Assembly: GCA_964370165.1 (NCBI GenBank)
Contig: CAYJIG010000010.1
Coordinates: 1-45,957, forward strand
Reading direction: 5' to 3'
From: JAAYCI01 sp964370165
GTDB lineage: Bacteria; Bacillota; Clostridia; Oscillospirales; Ruminococcaceae
DNA: 45,957 bases
Both the position numbers and the translations under genes were made by a program. Positions 7,321-14,362 of the stretch are shown here, piece by piece; positions within the stretch are counted from its first letter, which is position 1; each line of letters begins with the position of its first letter. A model generated the notes under the pieces. That model saw only the letters and a list, made by a program, of their open reading frames with translations, was not told the origin of the DNA and ran no database searches.

Positions 7321-8211
7321 ATGCTAGATCATTTATTATACGAAGGTAGAGAGTTATTAAGGTTAATTAGTGAATACGCATACTACTTTTTGTTTGAAGG
7401 CAGAACGGCAGTAAAAACAGGCTATGAGTGGTATGCAGGCGAAGGTGTTTATTTAATACTGTTTTATGTGGCCATAATATACATTTTTTGCAGGAATAAT
7501 AAATTCGCTAAAAATACAATACTGTACCCAATAGTGTTTATATTTGCGAGCTTTGTAATAAACCCGATTGTTGCAGAGTTCGCATTAATTGGATTAACTC
7601 CGGCTACATACTATAGAAATTATTGGCTTTTGGTAGATATTGTTGTTATAGCATATGTGGCGGTGTGTGTGGTGTTCTCTTTGGACAACAAGATCAAACG
7701 CGCCATTGTAACTATGGCAATATGCGTTGTTTTGATTTTTGCAGGACAGTATATGTTTGTAGATGACGACGGATTTAACGAAGCTGAAACGATTTTAAAA
7801 CTTCCGAGCGAGACAATACATTTGGCGCATACAATGGAGCCTTTAAACATTACAAGAGACGAGCGCGTTTTAGCAGATTTTCTTGTGGTAAGTGATATAC
7901 GCATGTATGATGCAGGTATAACACTTGTGTATGGATATTCGCTGCCTATAGATGGCGATGTTGACTATGAAAACAGAGAGTATAGGACCTATGCACAGCT
8001 GCTGTATGACATGATTTACGAGCACACAATAGCGTTTGACGAAGAGGCACTTTATAATGCATTGATCGGAACACAGTGCAAATACATGATAGTGTATAAC
8101 CAAAGCGAAGTGATGCCGTTTCTTGACGAAGTAGATTGGCTGAGCGAGGCCGCAGCCACCGATGTGCATGTGATTTTAGAAGTGAGTGAGACAGAAAAGT
8201 TTGCGCAGTAA
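7321..8211 (+). CDS. Membrane protein, C-terminal half of a split DUF6077-like protein
   Basis: This 296-residue protein has about four helices (about 45-165), the motif TPATYYRNYWLL, and a soluble C-terminal domain of about 120 residues with no cysteine-rich or catalytic motif I recognise. TPATYYRNYWLL resembles the segment near the end of the membrane part of DUF6077-type proteins. Its ATG has its own good ribosome site (AAGGGG, 6 bases upstream), so it can be made as a separate polypeptide. It shares the reading frame of the preceding gene, with two in-frame stops (TGA 7303, TAA 7318) between them. The pair totals about 660 residues, the size expected of one GT-C-like protein. A terminator follows at 8239-8268. 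Confidence 0.65.
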   Translation: MLDHLLYEGRELLRLISEYAYYFLFEGRTAVKTGYEWYAGEGVYLILFYVAIIYIFCRNNKFAKNTILYPIVFIFASFVINPIVAEFALIGLTPATYYRNYWLLVDIVVIAYVAVCVVFSLDNKIKRAIVTMAICVVLIFAGQYMFVDDDGFNEAETILKLPSETIHLAHTMEPLNITRDERVLADFLVVSDIRMYDAGITLVYGYSLPIDGDVDYENREYRTYAQLLYDMIYEHTIAFDEEALYNALIGTQCKYMIVYNQSEVMPFLDEVDWLSEAAATDVHVILEVSETEKFAQ

Positions 8212-8238
8212 GCAAGTTTGTTTTGTAGTATATGTTTT

Positions 8239-8268
8239 AACCGCTACCGGTCTAGGTAGCGGTTTTTT
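8239..8268 (+). terminator. Rho-independent terminator of the sugar transferase operon
   Basis: AACCGCTACC pairs with GGTAGCGGTT around the 6-base loop GGTCTA and runs into six Ts (8263-8268). A textbook terminator. Confidence 0.9.
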
Positions 8269-8347
8269 GTTGTTATGTTCATATAAAGCAACAAATGAAT
8301 TTCAAAAAAGTAGAGTATGGACGTGTCGTTAATGTATTAAACAAAAT

Positions 8348-8373
8348 GACATATATACATTGCGATATATGTC
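8348..8373. repeat. Inverted repeat GACATATAT-N8-ATATATGTC
   Basis: A perfect 9-base inverted repeat with an 8-base spacer lies between the plus-strand terminator and the minus-strand terminator. It has no U-tract and no adjacent gene start. Purpose unknown. Confidence 0.4.
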
Positions 8374-8404
8374 TTGTCAAGTGTCGATACACATGCATTG
8401 AGTA

Positions 8405-8449
8405 CAAAAAAACCAAAAACCCGCGATGATTCGTACATGAGGTTTTTGG
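8405..8449 (-). terminator. Terminator of the minus-strand three-gene run
   Basis: Read on the minus strand, CCAAAAACC, a 19-base loop and GGTTTTTGG are followed by a run of Ts. It lies about 25 bases after the DsrE-like gene stop. The stem is A/T-rich, so termination may be partial. Confidence 0.6.
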
Positions 8450-8473
8450 CTAAATGTTATACAGAGCAAATAT

Positions 8474-8809
8474 TTAAATAGTTAGCAGTTTTTCGTCACC
8501 CTTTAATATTGCAGTAAGTGGAAGGCCCATGTAGTCTAACGTCACGTCAAGGCTTCTTAGTTCATCGGACACGCCGAGCTTTTCAGTGCAAGAAAGGCAA
8601 GCTTTTACAACAACGCCTTCTTTTTGCGCTTGCCTGATTTTCTCTTTGATGCTTTCGTCTTCGGCGGCAAGCTTTGTGCTTGCACCCCAGATGATAACCT
8701 CAACTTCGTCAAACCAACCCTTGATTTTTGCATTGATAGCATACATAAAAACCATGAACTCGGCAGTGTCGCGGTTGTCGCTGACCCATAAAATGTTTAA
8801 CTTTTCCAT
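8474..8809 (-). CDS. DsrE/DsrF-like family protein
   Basis: This 111-residue soluble protein resembles the DsrE/DsrF/YchN fold: an N-terminal strand KLNILWVSDNRDTAEFMVFMYA, a central VEVIIWGASTKLAAED segment, and VVVKACLSCTEKLGVSDEL, which carries two cysteines (CLSC) where sulfur-relay members keep their active Cys. Members bind or transfer sulfur, or act as small-molecule-binding subunits; which applies here is unknown. The frame extends to a TTG at 8821, but the SD (TTGGAG) overlaps that codon and is well placed for the ATG at 8809, which I use. It is last in a minus-strand run with the TIGR04076 and DUF1653 genes. Confidence 0.75.
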   Translation of the reverse strand: MEKLNILWVSDNRDTAEFMVFMYAINAKIKGWFDEVEVIIWGASTKLAAEDESIKEKIRQAQKEGVVVKACLSCTEKLGVSDELRSLDVTLDYMGLPLTAILKGDEKLLTI

Positions 8810-8868
8810 GTTTTTCTCCAAACTAGTTTAAATTTTTGAGTATTGAAATCAAGCTTATTTTAAAAATG

Positions 8869-9183
8869 TTAATCTGCTTCTTCGTTTAGTGCTTCTATCA
8901 AAAAGCTGACAGGACGAAAACCATCGTTACAACTTATCATTGCAGATTTAGGGTTTTTCATCCATCCGTCATAAATGTTTTCACCGCCGTAGGATAACGT
9001 CATCACAAACGCAGACATACTGTCCCATGCGCTGTCGCAAAATCCGGGAGGTTTTTGCCAGCCATTTGCGATATAAACTTGGGATTCCTCTAAATCACAG
9101 GCGTGCTCAATAGGATTCTCATATTCGGCGGCGAGATCGGCATAGAAAGCTTTTCGCATCACAGTGATTTTACATTTTTTCAT
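8869..9183 (-). CDS. TIGR04076 family protein
   Basis: This 104-residue cytosolic protein matches the TIGR04076 pattern: MKKCKITVMRKAFYADLAAEY at the start, a conserved Cys in EHACDLEESQVYI, KPPGFCDSAWDSMSAFVMTLSYGG, and the terminal SCNDGFRPVSFLIEAL. The conserved cysteines suggest metal binding or redox function, but no activity is established for the family. The ATG at 9183 is chosen because a full AAAGGAGG (9190-9197, minus strand) lies 6 bases upstream; a longer in-frame start would put that ribosome site inside the gene. It sits between the DUF1653 and DsrE-like genes in the same direction. Confidence 0.8.
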   Translation of the reverse strand: MKKCKITVMRKAFYADLAAEYENPIEHACDLEESQVYIANGWQKPPGFCDSAWDSMSAFVMTLSYGGENIYDGWMKNPKSAMISCNDGFRPVSFLIEALNEEAD

Positions 9184-9255
9184 CGGATGCCTCCTTTGTG
9201 ATATCATAGTGCGAATATAGCGCAGACGGTAAGCGGAAAAAACGGCAGATACAGT

Positions 9256-9471
9256 TTAGCCGATATATGAAAACCGTTTGACTTTTTCACCATTGTGTAT
9301 AACATCTTCGGACCACATCGAAGCAGGACGCACCCAAACACCGCCTTCGCCGTACAGTGCACGATAAACAATAAAATCTTCAAGAGTTTCACTGTGTTTT
9401 GCTACATAAAGTAATTCGTACTCGCCACCCTTGAAATGTACGTATTTGCCGGGCTTGAAAATTTCTGTCAT
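9256..9471 (-). CDS. DUF1653 domain protein
   Basis: This 71-residue protein consists essentially of a single DUF1653 domain: GKYVHFKGGEYELLYVAKHSETLEDFIVYRALYG, then WVRPASMWSEDV. That is the full family pattern (HFKG, HSET, VYRALYG, WVRP). The family is widespread in bacteria, alone or fused to other domains, and its function is unknown. The ribosome site is GAGGTG 4-5 bases before the ATG. It is the first gene of the minus-strand run, divergent from the ArsC-like gene with about 90 bases between them. Confidence 0.85.
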   Translation of the reverse strand: MTEIFKPGKYVHFKGGEYELLYVAKHSETLEDFIVYRALYGEGGVWVRPASMWSEDVIHNGEKVKRFSYIG

Positions 9472-9489
9472 AAAACACCTCGTATTAAT

Positions 9490-9518
9490 TTGATTTTAGT
9501 ATATAAAAACGGCATAAT
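9490..9518 (+). promoter_or_regulatory. Candidate sigma-A promoter for the ArsC/Spx-like gene
   Basis: TTGATT (9490-9495), a 17-base spacer and CATAAT (9513-9518). Expected leader about 40 bases, containing AGGGAGAAAG before the ATG at 9564. Confidence 0.45.
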
Positions 9519-9563
9519 ATAAAAGTATGGTTATATATAACAGACAAATAAGGGAGAAAGAAA

Positions 9564-9911
9564 ATGCTTTTTATTTGCTATCCAAAATGTACAACATGCC
9601 AAAAGGCAAAAAAGTTCCTAGATGATAACAAAATATCATACACCCAGCGGCACATAAAAGATGAAAACCCTACGTATGATGAGCTGAAAGAATGGTATGA
9701 AAAAAGTAAACTGCCCATTAAGCGGTTTTTCAACACAAGCGGACTGGTATATAAATCCATGAGCCTAAAAGACAAGATGGACACCATGAGTGATGACGAA
9801 AAGCTGAACCTACTGGCAAGCGACGGGATGCTTGTGAAAAGGCCGATGCTTGTTGGTGAAGATTTTGTATTGGTGGGGTTCAAAGAAACCGAATGGGACA
9901 GTAAGGTTTGA
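9564..9911 (+). CDS. ArsC/Spx-family thioredoxin-fold protein
   Basis: This 115-residue protein of the ArsC/Spx/YffB superfamily has the redox pair C9-TT-C12 (YPKCTTCQKAKKFLDDN) at the start of helix 1. It then has ISYTQRHIKDENPTYDELKEWYEKSKLPIKRFFNTSG, a cis-proline region KRPMLV, and VLVGFKETEWDS near the end. This reads more like the generic 'arsenate reductase family' (YffB/YusI type) than true Spx, which keeps CxxC but has an RNA-polymerase-contact Arg/Gly signature I do not see. Likely a thiol oxidoreductase or stress regulator. There is no arsenic operon around it. ABC exporter genes follow after 106 bases. Confidence 0.85.
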   Translation: MLFICYPKCTTCQKAKKFLDDNKISYTQRHIKDENPTYDELKEWYEKSKLPIKRFFNTSGLVYKSMSLKDKMDTMSDDEKLNLLASDGMLVKRPMLVGEDFVLVGFKETEWDSKV

Positions 9912-9938
9912 TTTTAGTATAATATTTAGCCGGGCTTG

Positions 9939-9967
9939 TTGTCAAAGCATTGCACATAGTTCATACT
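9939..9967 (+). promoter_or_regulatory. Candidate promoter for the ABC transporter pair
   Basis: TTGTCA (9939-9944), a 17-base spacer and CATACT (9962-9967). It overlaps the hairpin at 9952-9984, so only one of the two may be meaningful. Confidence 0.35.
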
Positions 9968-9984
9968 AAGTGGAATGTGCTTTT
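9952..9984 (+). terminator. Weak terminator after the ArsC-like gene
   Basis: GCACAT (9952-9957) pairs with ATGTGC (9975-9980), an inner TTC/GGA extension is possible, and TTTT follows. Modest stability. It may allow readthrough into the ABC genes. Confidence 0.35.
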
Positions 9985-10017
9985 CAAGACGCGATATAAA
10001 ATATTCAGGAGGCAAGT

Positions 10018-10704
10018 ATGAAGCTGATTTTAGAAAACATTATAAAATCTTATGAAGATAAGGTAGTGTTGAAAGGCGCCGAGTTCCAATTTGAAAAAGG
10101 GAAAATTTATGCGCTTTTAGGACGTAACGGATCAGGTAAAACCACACTTTTCAACTGTATAAACGAGGATATAGAAGTAAATGTAGGCACAATATCTTTG
10201 GAAGAAGGCGGAAATATAAGAAAGCTTTGCGCCGAGGATGTGGGATACGTGTTGTCCACGCCGGCAGTGCCAAGCTTTTTGACGGCACGTGAATTCATAA
10301 AGTTTTTTATTGATATTAATAAAGAAGAAATTGCCTCAGTAAAAACGGTGGACGAATATTTTGATATGGTGGGCATTGCCATAGGTGACAGGGACAGGCT
10401 GCTGAAAGATTATTCACTGGGGATGAAAAACAAAGTTCAGATGCTGGTGAACTTTATTGCAAACCCGAAAGTATTGCTTTTAGACGAGCCACTTACATCT
10501 TTTGATGTGGTGGTGGCGGACGAGATGAAACATTTGCTTCGCAGTATTAAAAACGAGCATATAATTATTTTTTCCACACATATTATGGAGCTTGCCTTAG
10601 AGCTGTGCGACGAGATTGTGATTTTATCTGAAGGGGTGCTGTCGCAAGCGCCAAAAGACAAAGATAGCATCATCGAAACTTTAAGGAGGGACGAGGATGC
10701 TTAA
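10018..10704 (+). CDS. ABC transporter ATP-binding protein
   Basis: This 228-residue single ABC ATPase would power the membrane protein encoded next. Motifs seen: Walker A GRNGSGKTT (35-43), a signature-like YSLGMKNKVQM (the usual LSGGQ is degenerate, SLGM), Walker B VLLLDEPLTSFD, and the switch His in FSTHIMELA. The degenerate signature and small size fit the exporter-type CcmA/bacitracin-exporter branch. The ribosome site is AGGAGG just before the ATG. The gene overlaps the downstream permease gene by 8 bases, so the two are translationally coupled. The substrate is unknown. Confidence 0.9.
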   Translation: MKLILENIIKSYEDKVVLKGAEFQFEKGKIYALLGRNGSGKTTLFNCINEDIEVNVGTISLEEGGNIRKLCAEDVGYVLSTPAVPSFLTAREFIKFFIDINKEEIASVKTVDEYFDMVGIAIGDRDRLLKDYSLGMKNKVQMLVNFIANPKVLLLDEPLTSFDVVVADEMKHLLRSIKNEHIIIFSTHIMELALELCDEIVILSEGVLSQAPKDKDSIIETLRRDEDA

Positions 10705-12283
10705 AGTTGCAAAACAACTATTTTTGCTACAAAACACTTATCGCACCAATAGTATCTTATATTATTTAAAGCGCTTGCCTTTGATAGGACTGGTTTTTCC
10801 TTATACGCTGTATTCACGCTCGGCGCTGAAAGCGGTGTTTGCAGTTTTTAGTGTCATGTTTGAAATTGGCAAAATATTTCTATCCAAGGGAATATACGTC
10901 ATAGTTATAACCATGGCGGCTAGCTATTTGTCACAGCTTGATAGAGTGACGTTATCTGAGGCGGATGTGATGCTAAATCTTTTACTGTGGTGCACTTTTG
11001 CGGGCGGCGTGTCCAACTGTTTTGTGCTGGAGCCACAAAAAGATCAAAACTATGCCATTATGTTTATGCGCATGGATGCCAAAAAAGTAGCACTGACAAG
11101 TTTCTTTCAGTTTTTGCTCACCACAATATTGGGCATGCTACCGTTTTATATTTTGGTTTCGGACATGCGCGCTTTAGGCATGGTGAATATTTTTGCTGTT
11201 TTTGTGATATTGGTGTCAAGCAAGCTGATGGGCAGTGCCGGAAAGCTATATCTGCGAACAAAAAACAAAAATGTGAAATTGATGAAAGAAAGCTTTAAAG
11301 AAATATTTATCAGTGTGCTGATTTCAGGCGTCGGTGTGCTGTTTGTAATTTTCAATATACGCATAAGTGCTATGTCTATGCTGATAATATCGGCGGCGTT
11401 TACAGTCATGGGTGTTGCAAGCCTTAGGTATCTTTTACACTTTTCCGACTATTTGCGGATGTATAAAGTGATGTATAACCAATATGAAACATTGCTAGAG
11501 ACAAAAGGCAACTCGAAAACATCACTGAAAACAGTTTCTGCAAATTATATCGCAGACGATGCCGGTGTAAAAAGTAATAAAAGCGGATACGCCATGCTTT
11601 CAGATTGTTTCATGAAACGGCATAAAAAACTGCTGTTTAGTTTTTCAAGGGTGGTTGTGCTTGTTGAGGTGGTGGCTTTGGCCATTGTTTTGGCCGCGTG
11701 CTTAATTTCGCCGAATGTTGCGCAGATTGCCAATGGGCTGGTGATAGGCGCAGTGCCACTAATGACGTACATCATGTATTTTTTCAATTGCGGTGAGCGC
11801 ACAGTGAAAACATTGTTTATGAACTGCGACAGCGAAATGCTTACATATAGATTTTATCGTCAGCCGAAAGCCATAGTGGAAATGTTCACCCTGCGCTTAA
11901 AGGCGCTGGTGGTGATGGACTGGTTCCAAAGCCTGCCTCTGGCCTTGGCGCTACCGGCGATACTGTTTGTATCAGGCGGAACAAATAATCAGAGCGAATA
12001 TTTCATGTTATTTTTAAGCATCATGGCGATGTCGACATTTTTCAGTGTGCACAATCTTGTGATTTACTATTTGTTCCAGCCATATAATAAAGAAGTGGAA
12101 ATGAAAAACCCGATTTATACCATTATAAAAAGTGTTACCTACGTGGCGTGTTTCTTGCTAATGCAGGAAAATCCACCTTTTGCGGTGTTTAGCATTGCGG
12201 CAAGTGTGTTTTGTGTTTTATATATTGCTATTTCTATTCCACTGGCTTACAAAATAGCCCCGAAAACATTTAGACTAAAATAA
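10697..12283 (+). CDS. ABC transporter membrane subunit (exporter-type, about 12 helices)
   Basis: This 528-residue, very hydrophobic protein has roughly a dozen predicted helices in two groups (about 45-255 and about 305-520), with a hydrophilic linker around residues 255-305. No enzymatic motif is present. Position decides the role: it overlaps the ATPase gene by 8 bases with AAGGAGGG 7 bases before its ATG. The arrangement resembles two-gene exporters in Bacillota whose permease is one long polypeptide. The substrate could be a peptide, lipid or drug. No lantibiotic or peptide gene lies beside it. No clear terminator follows before the lct-like genes. Confidence 0.75.
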   Translation: MLKVAKQLFLLQNTYRTNSILYYLKRLPLIGLVFPYTLYSRSALKAVFAVFSVMFEIGKIFLSKGIYVIVITMAASYLSQLDRVTLSEADVMLNLLLWCTFAGGVSNCFVLEPQKDQNYAIMFMRMDAKKVALTSFFQFLLTTILGMLPFYILVSDMRALGMVNIFAVFVILVSSKLMGSAGKLYLRTKNKNVKLMKESFKEIFISVLISGVGVLFVIFNIRISAMSMLIISAAFTVMGVASLRYLLHFSDYLRMYKVMYNQYETLLETKGNSKTSLKTVSANYIADDAGVKSNKSGYAMLSDCFMKRHKKLLFSFSRVVVLVEVVALAIVLAACLISPNVAQIANGLVIGAVPLMTYIMYFFNCGERTVKTLFMNCDSEMLTYRFYRQPKAIVEMFTLRLKALVVMDWFQSLPLALALPAILFVSGGTNNQSEYFMLFLSIMAMSTFFSVHNLVIYYLFQPYNKEVEMKNPIYTIIKSVTYVACFLLMQENPPFAVFSIAASVFCVLYIAISIPLAYKIAPKTFRLK

Positions 12284-12368
12284 TAGCAGAATGCAATGAA
12301 ATATAGTACAATAACCATTAAAGCTTGAATATATTTCTGTGCAATGTTTGGAGCAAAAGGAGAGTATT

Positions 12369-13157
12369 ATGCGGATATTGATTTGTGTGAAGCAGGTTCC
12401 AGGCACAAACAATGTGGAGGTTGACCCAACCACAGGTGTTTTAAAGCGTGATGGTGTCGAGAGTAAGATGAATCCATATGACTTATATGCGCTTGAGATG
12501 GGCATTTCGCTTGCCGAGAAAAACAGCGGCAAAGTGACAGCGTTAACCATGGGGCCACCACAAGCAAAAAGCGTGGTGAACGAGGCAATCATGATGGGCG
12601 CCAAAAACGGCGTGATAATAAGCGATAGGCGGTTTGCCGGCTCGGATGTTTTAGCAACAAGCTACGCCTTGGCGCAAGGGATACAAAAAACGGACGGGTT
12701 TGACATAATAATATGCGGAAAACAAACAACCGACGGCGATACTGCGCAAGTAGGCGCGGAAATTGCTGAGCATCTAAACATACCGCATATAACAAACGTT
12801 AAAGAAATAATGAGCGTAGATAAAAATGAAGTGACTTTGCGCTGTGGGATTGAACATTTAAACATAACACAAAAAGTGAAATTACCATGTCTAATTTGCG
12901 CAGAAGGCGGAATCAACACGCCCAGACTACCGTCGTATAAAAGAAGTAAAGAGCTGACTGAAGACATGATAACATTTATATCCATGGATGATATGAAGGA
13001 TACCAGCGAAAAAAACTATGGGCTTTTGGGCTCACCCACACAAGTTGTCGAAATTTTCCCGCCTCATAAAAATACAGAAAAAGAGGTTTGGAAAGGCGAA
13101 GAAACCGAGATGTCAAGTAAACTTTATGATATGCTAAAGCAAGCTAAATTCGTGTAA
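12369..13157 (+). CDS. lctB: Electron transfer flavoprotein beta subunit (lactate dehydrogenase-associated)
   Basis: This 262-residue EtfB/FixA protein begins MRILICVKQVPG. It has NPYDLYALE (about 33-41), VTALTMGPPQAK, ICGKQTTDGDTAQVGAEIAEHL (about 115-136) and the C-terminal PRLPSYKRSKE. The GKQTTDGDTAQVG loop and the NPxD motif are typical of FAD-binding, bifurcating-type Etf rather than the AMP-binding respiratory type. ATG 12369 has AAAAGGAG 6-8 bases upstream; an upstream in-frame ATG at 12339 lacks a ribosome site. The order EtfB-EtfA-FAD dehydrogenase is that of lctBCD in Acetobacterium woodii, where Etf and lactate dehydrogenase couple lactate oxidation by NAD+ to ferredoxin oxidation. 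Symbol given by that analogy. Confidence 0.85.
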   Translation: MRILICVKQVPGTNNVEVDPTTGVLKRDGVESKMNPYDLYALEMGISLAEKNSGKVTALTMGPPQAKSVVNEAIMMGAKNGVIISDRRFAGSDVLATSYALAQGIQKTDGFDIIICGKQTTDGDTAQVGAEIAEHLNIPHITNVKEIMSVDKNEVTLRCGIEHLNITQKVKLPCLICAEGGINTPRLPSYKRSKELTEDMITFISMDDMKDTSEKNYGLLGSPTQVVEIFPPHKNTEKEVWKGEETEMSSKLYDMLKQAKFV

Positions 13158-13171
13158 GTGAGGGAATGATT

Positions 13172-14362
13172 TTGACAATTTTAAACATAAATCAAAGTAT
13201 TATAACCAAAGAAATTGCAGGCGAGCTGGCCGAGGCTTGTCCGTTTGGTGCAATTACATTTGAAAGTAATATGCTTTTGATAAGCTCTGCATGTAAAATG
13301 TGCAAGCTATGTACAAACCACGAAAGCAAAGCGGTGACAGTAGCCGAAGTGGAAAATGAAAAGCTGGATAAGTCTCAGTGGACTGGAATTTGTGTTTTGT
13401 GCGATTTCAGTGAAGGGGCACTGCACCCGGTGGCGCTGGAGCTTTTAGGAAAAGCAAAACAGCTTGCCGATGTTATCGGGCATCCTGTGTACGCGCTGGT
13501 GATAGGCCACAACACAAAGCCCGCGCAAAACCAGCTGTTGCACTATGGCGCAGATAAAGTTTTTGTTTATGACAATGAAGTGTTTGAGCATTTTAAAATC
13601 GAGCCGTATACAAACGCATGTGAAGACTTCATAAATAAAATAAAGCCCTCAAGTATTTTGGCGGGCGCAACAAACATCGGACGCAGTCTTGCGCCACGTG
13701 TTGCCGCAAGATTTAAAACCGGCCTCACGGCAGACTGTACTGTTTTAGAAATGGATGAAAACACCGATTTGCTTCAAATACGTCCTGCATTTGGCGGGAA
13801 TATCATGGCGAAAATAATAACGCCAAACAACCGTCCACAGTTTTGCACTGTACGGTATAAAATATTTGAAAAACCCGAATATATCAGCCATCCGCAAGGT
13901 GAAGTTGTAAACATGCAGTTGCCTGAAGAAAAACTGCAAAGCGCAATAGAAATAATTGATGTAACAACAAAGCAAAAAGAGATAGATATCTCAGACGCCG
14001 AGATGATAATTGCCGTGGGACGTGGCGTGAAAAAACAAGAAGACTTGAAGATAATAAACGAGCTGGCAGATAAGCTGGATGCGCAAGTAGCGTGTACACG
14101 TCCGCTGATAGAAAACGGATGGTTTGATGCAAAAAAACAAATAGGCCTTTCAGGACGAACTGTAAAACCAAAGCTGATTATTACACTGGGCATTAGTGGA
14201 TCGATACAGTTTGTCGCCGGCATGAGAAGCTCGGACTGTATCATAGCGATAAACACCGACGAAAATGCATCGATTTTTGATGTGGCACATTATTGTGTTG
14301 TTGGAGACTGGTATAAGATTTTGCCCGACTTGATAAGCAAAATAAAGGCAGGTGATATGTGA
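13172..14362 (+). CDS. lctC: Electron transfer flavoprotein alpha subunit with one [4Fe-4S] site
   Basis: This 396-residue EtfA/FixB protein pairs with the preceding EtfB. The C-terminal FAD domain is clear: PKLIITLGISGSIQFVAGMRSSDCIIAINTDENASIFDVAHY. GRSLAPRVAARFKTGLTADC marks the N-terminal fold. An N-terminal extension holds Cys23 (ACPFGAI) plus Cys41, Cys44 and Cys47 (CKMCKLC), exactly four ligands for one [4Fe-4S] cluster; the second ferredoxin motif lacks its final CP. This agrees with the single cluster known in the A. woodii Ldh-EtfAB complex. ATG 13166 directly abuts the SD (TGAGGGA), whereas TTG 13172 is 6 bases from it and is preferred. The stop overlaps the next ATG by one base (TGATG). 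Confidence 0.85.
   Translation: MTILNINQSIITKEIAGELAEACPFGAITFESNMLLISSACKMCKLCTNHESKAVTVAEVENEKLDKSQWTGICVLCDFSEGALHPVALELLGKAKQLADVIGHPVYALVIGHNTKPAQNQLLHYGADKVFVYDNEVFEHFKIEPYTNACEDFINKIKPSSILAGATNIGRSLAPRVAARFKTGLTADCTVLEMDENTDLLQIRPAFGGNIMAKIITPNNRPQFCTVRYKIFEKPEYISHPQGEVVNMQLPEEKLQSAIEIIDVTTKQKEIDISDAEMIIAVGRGVKKQEDLKIINELADKLDAQVACTRPLIENGWFDAKKQIGLSGRTVKPKLIITLGISGSIQFVAGMRSSDCIIAINTDENASIFDVAHYCVVGDWYKILPDLISKIKAGDM

Noticed and set aside
9204..9392. 62-codon minus-strand ORF overlapping DUF1653
   Set aside because: Different frame from the clear DUF1653 gene; low-complexity hydrophobic shadow.
13774..14256. 160-codon minus-strand ORF within etfA
   Set aside because: Mirror of the conserved EtfA FAD domain; no ribosome site and no recognisable domain.
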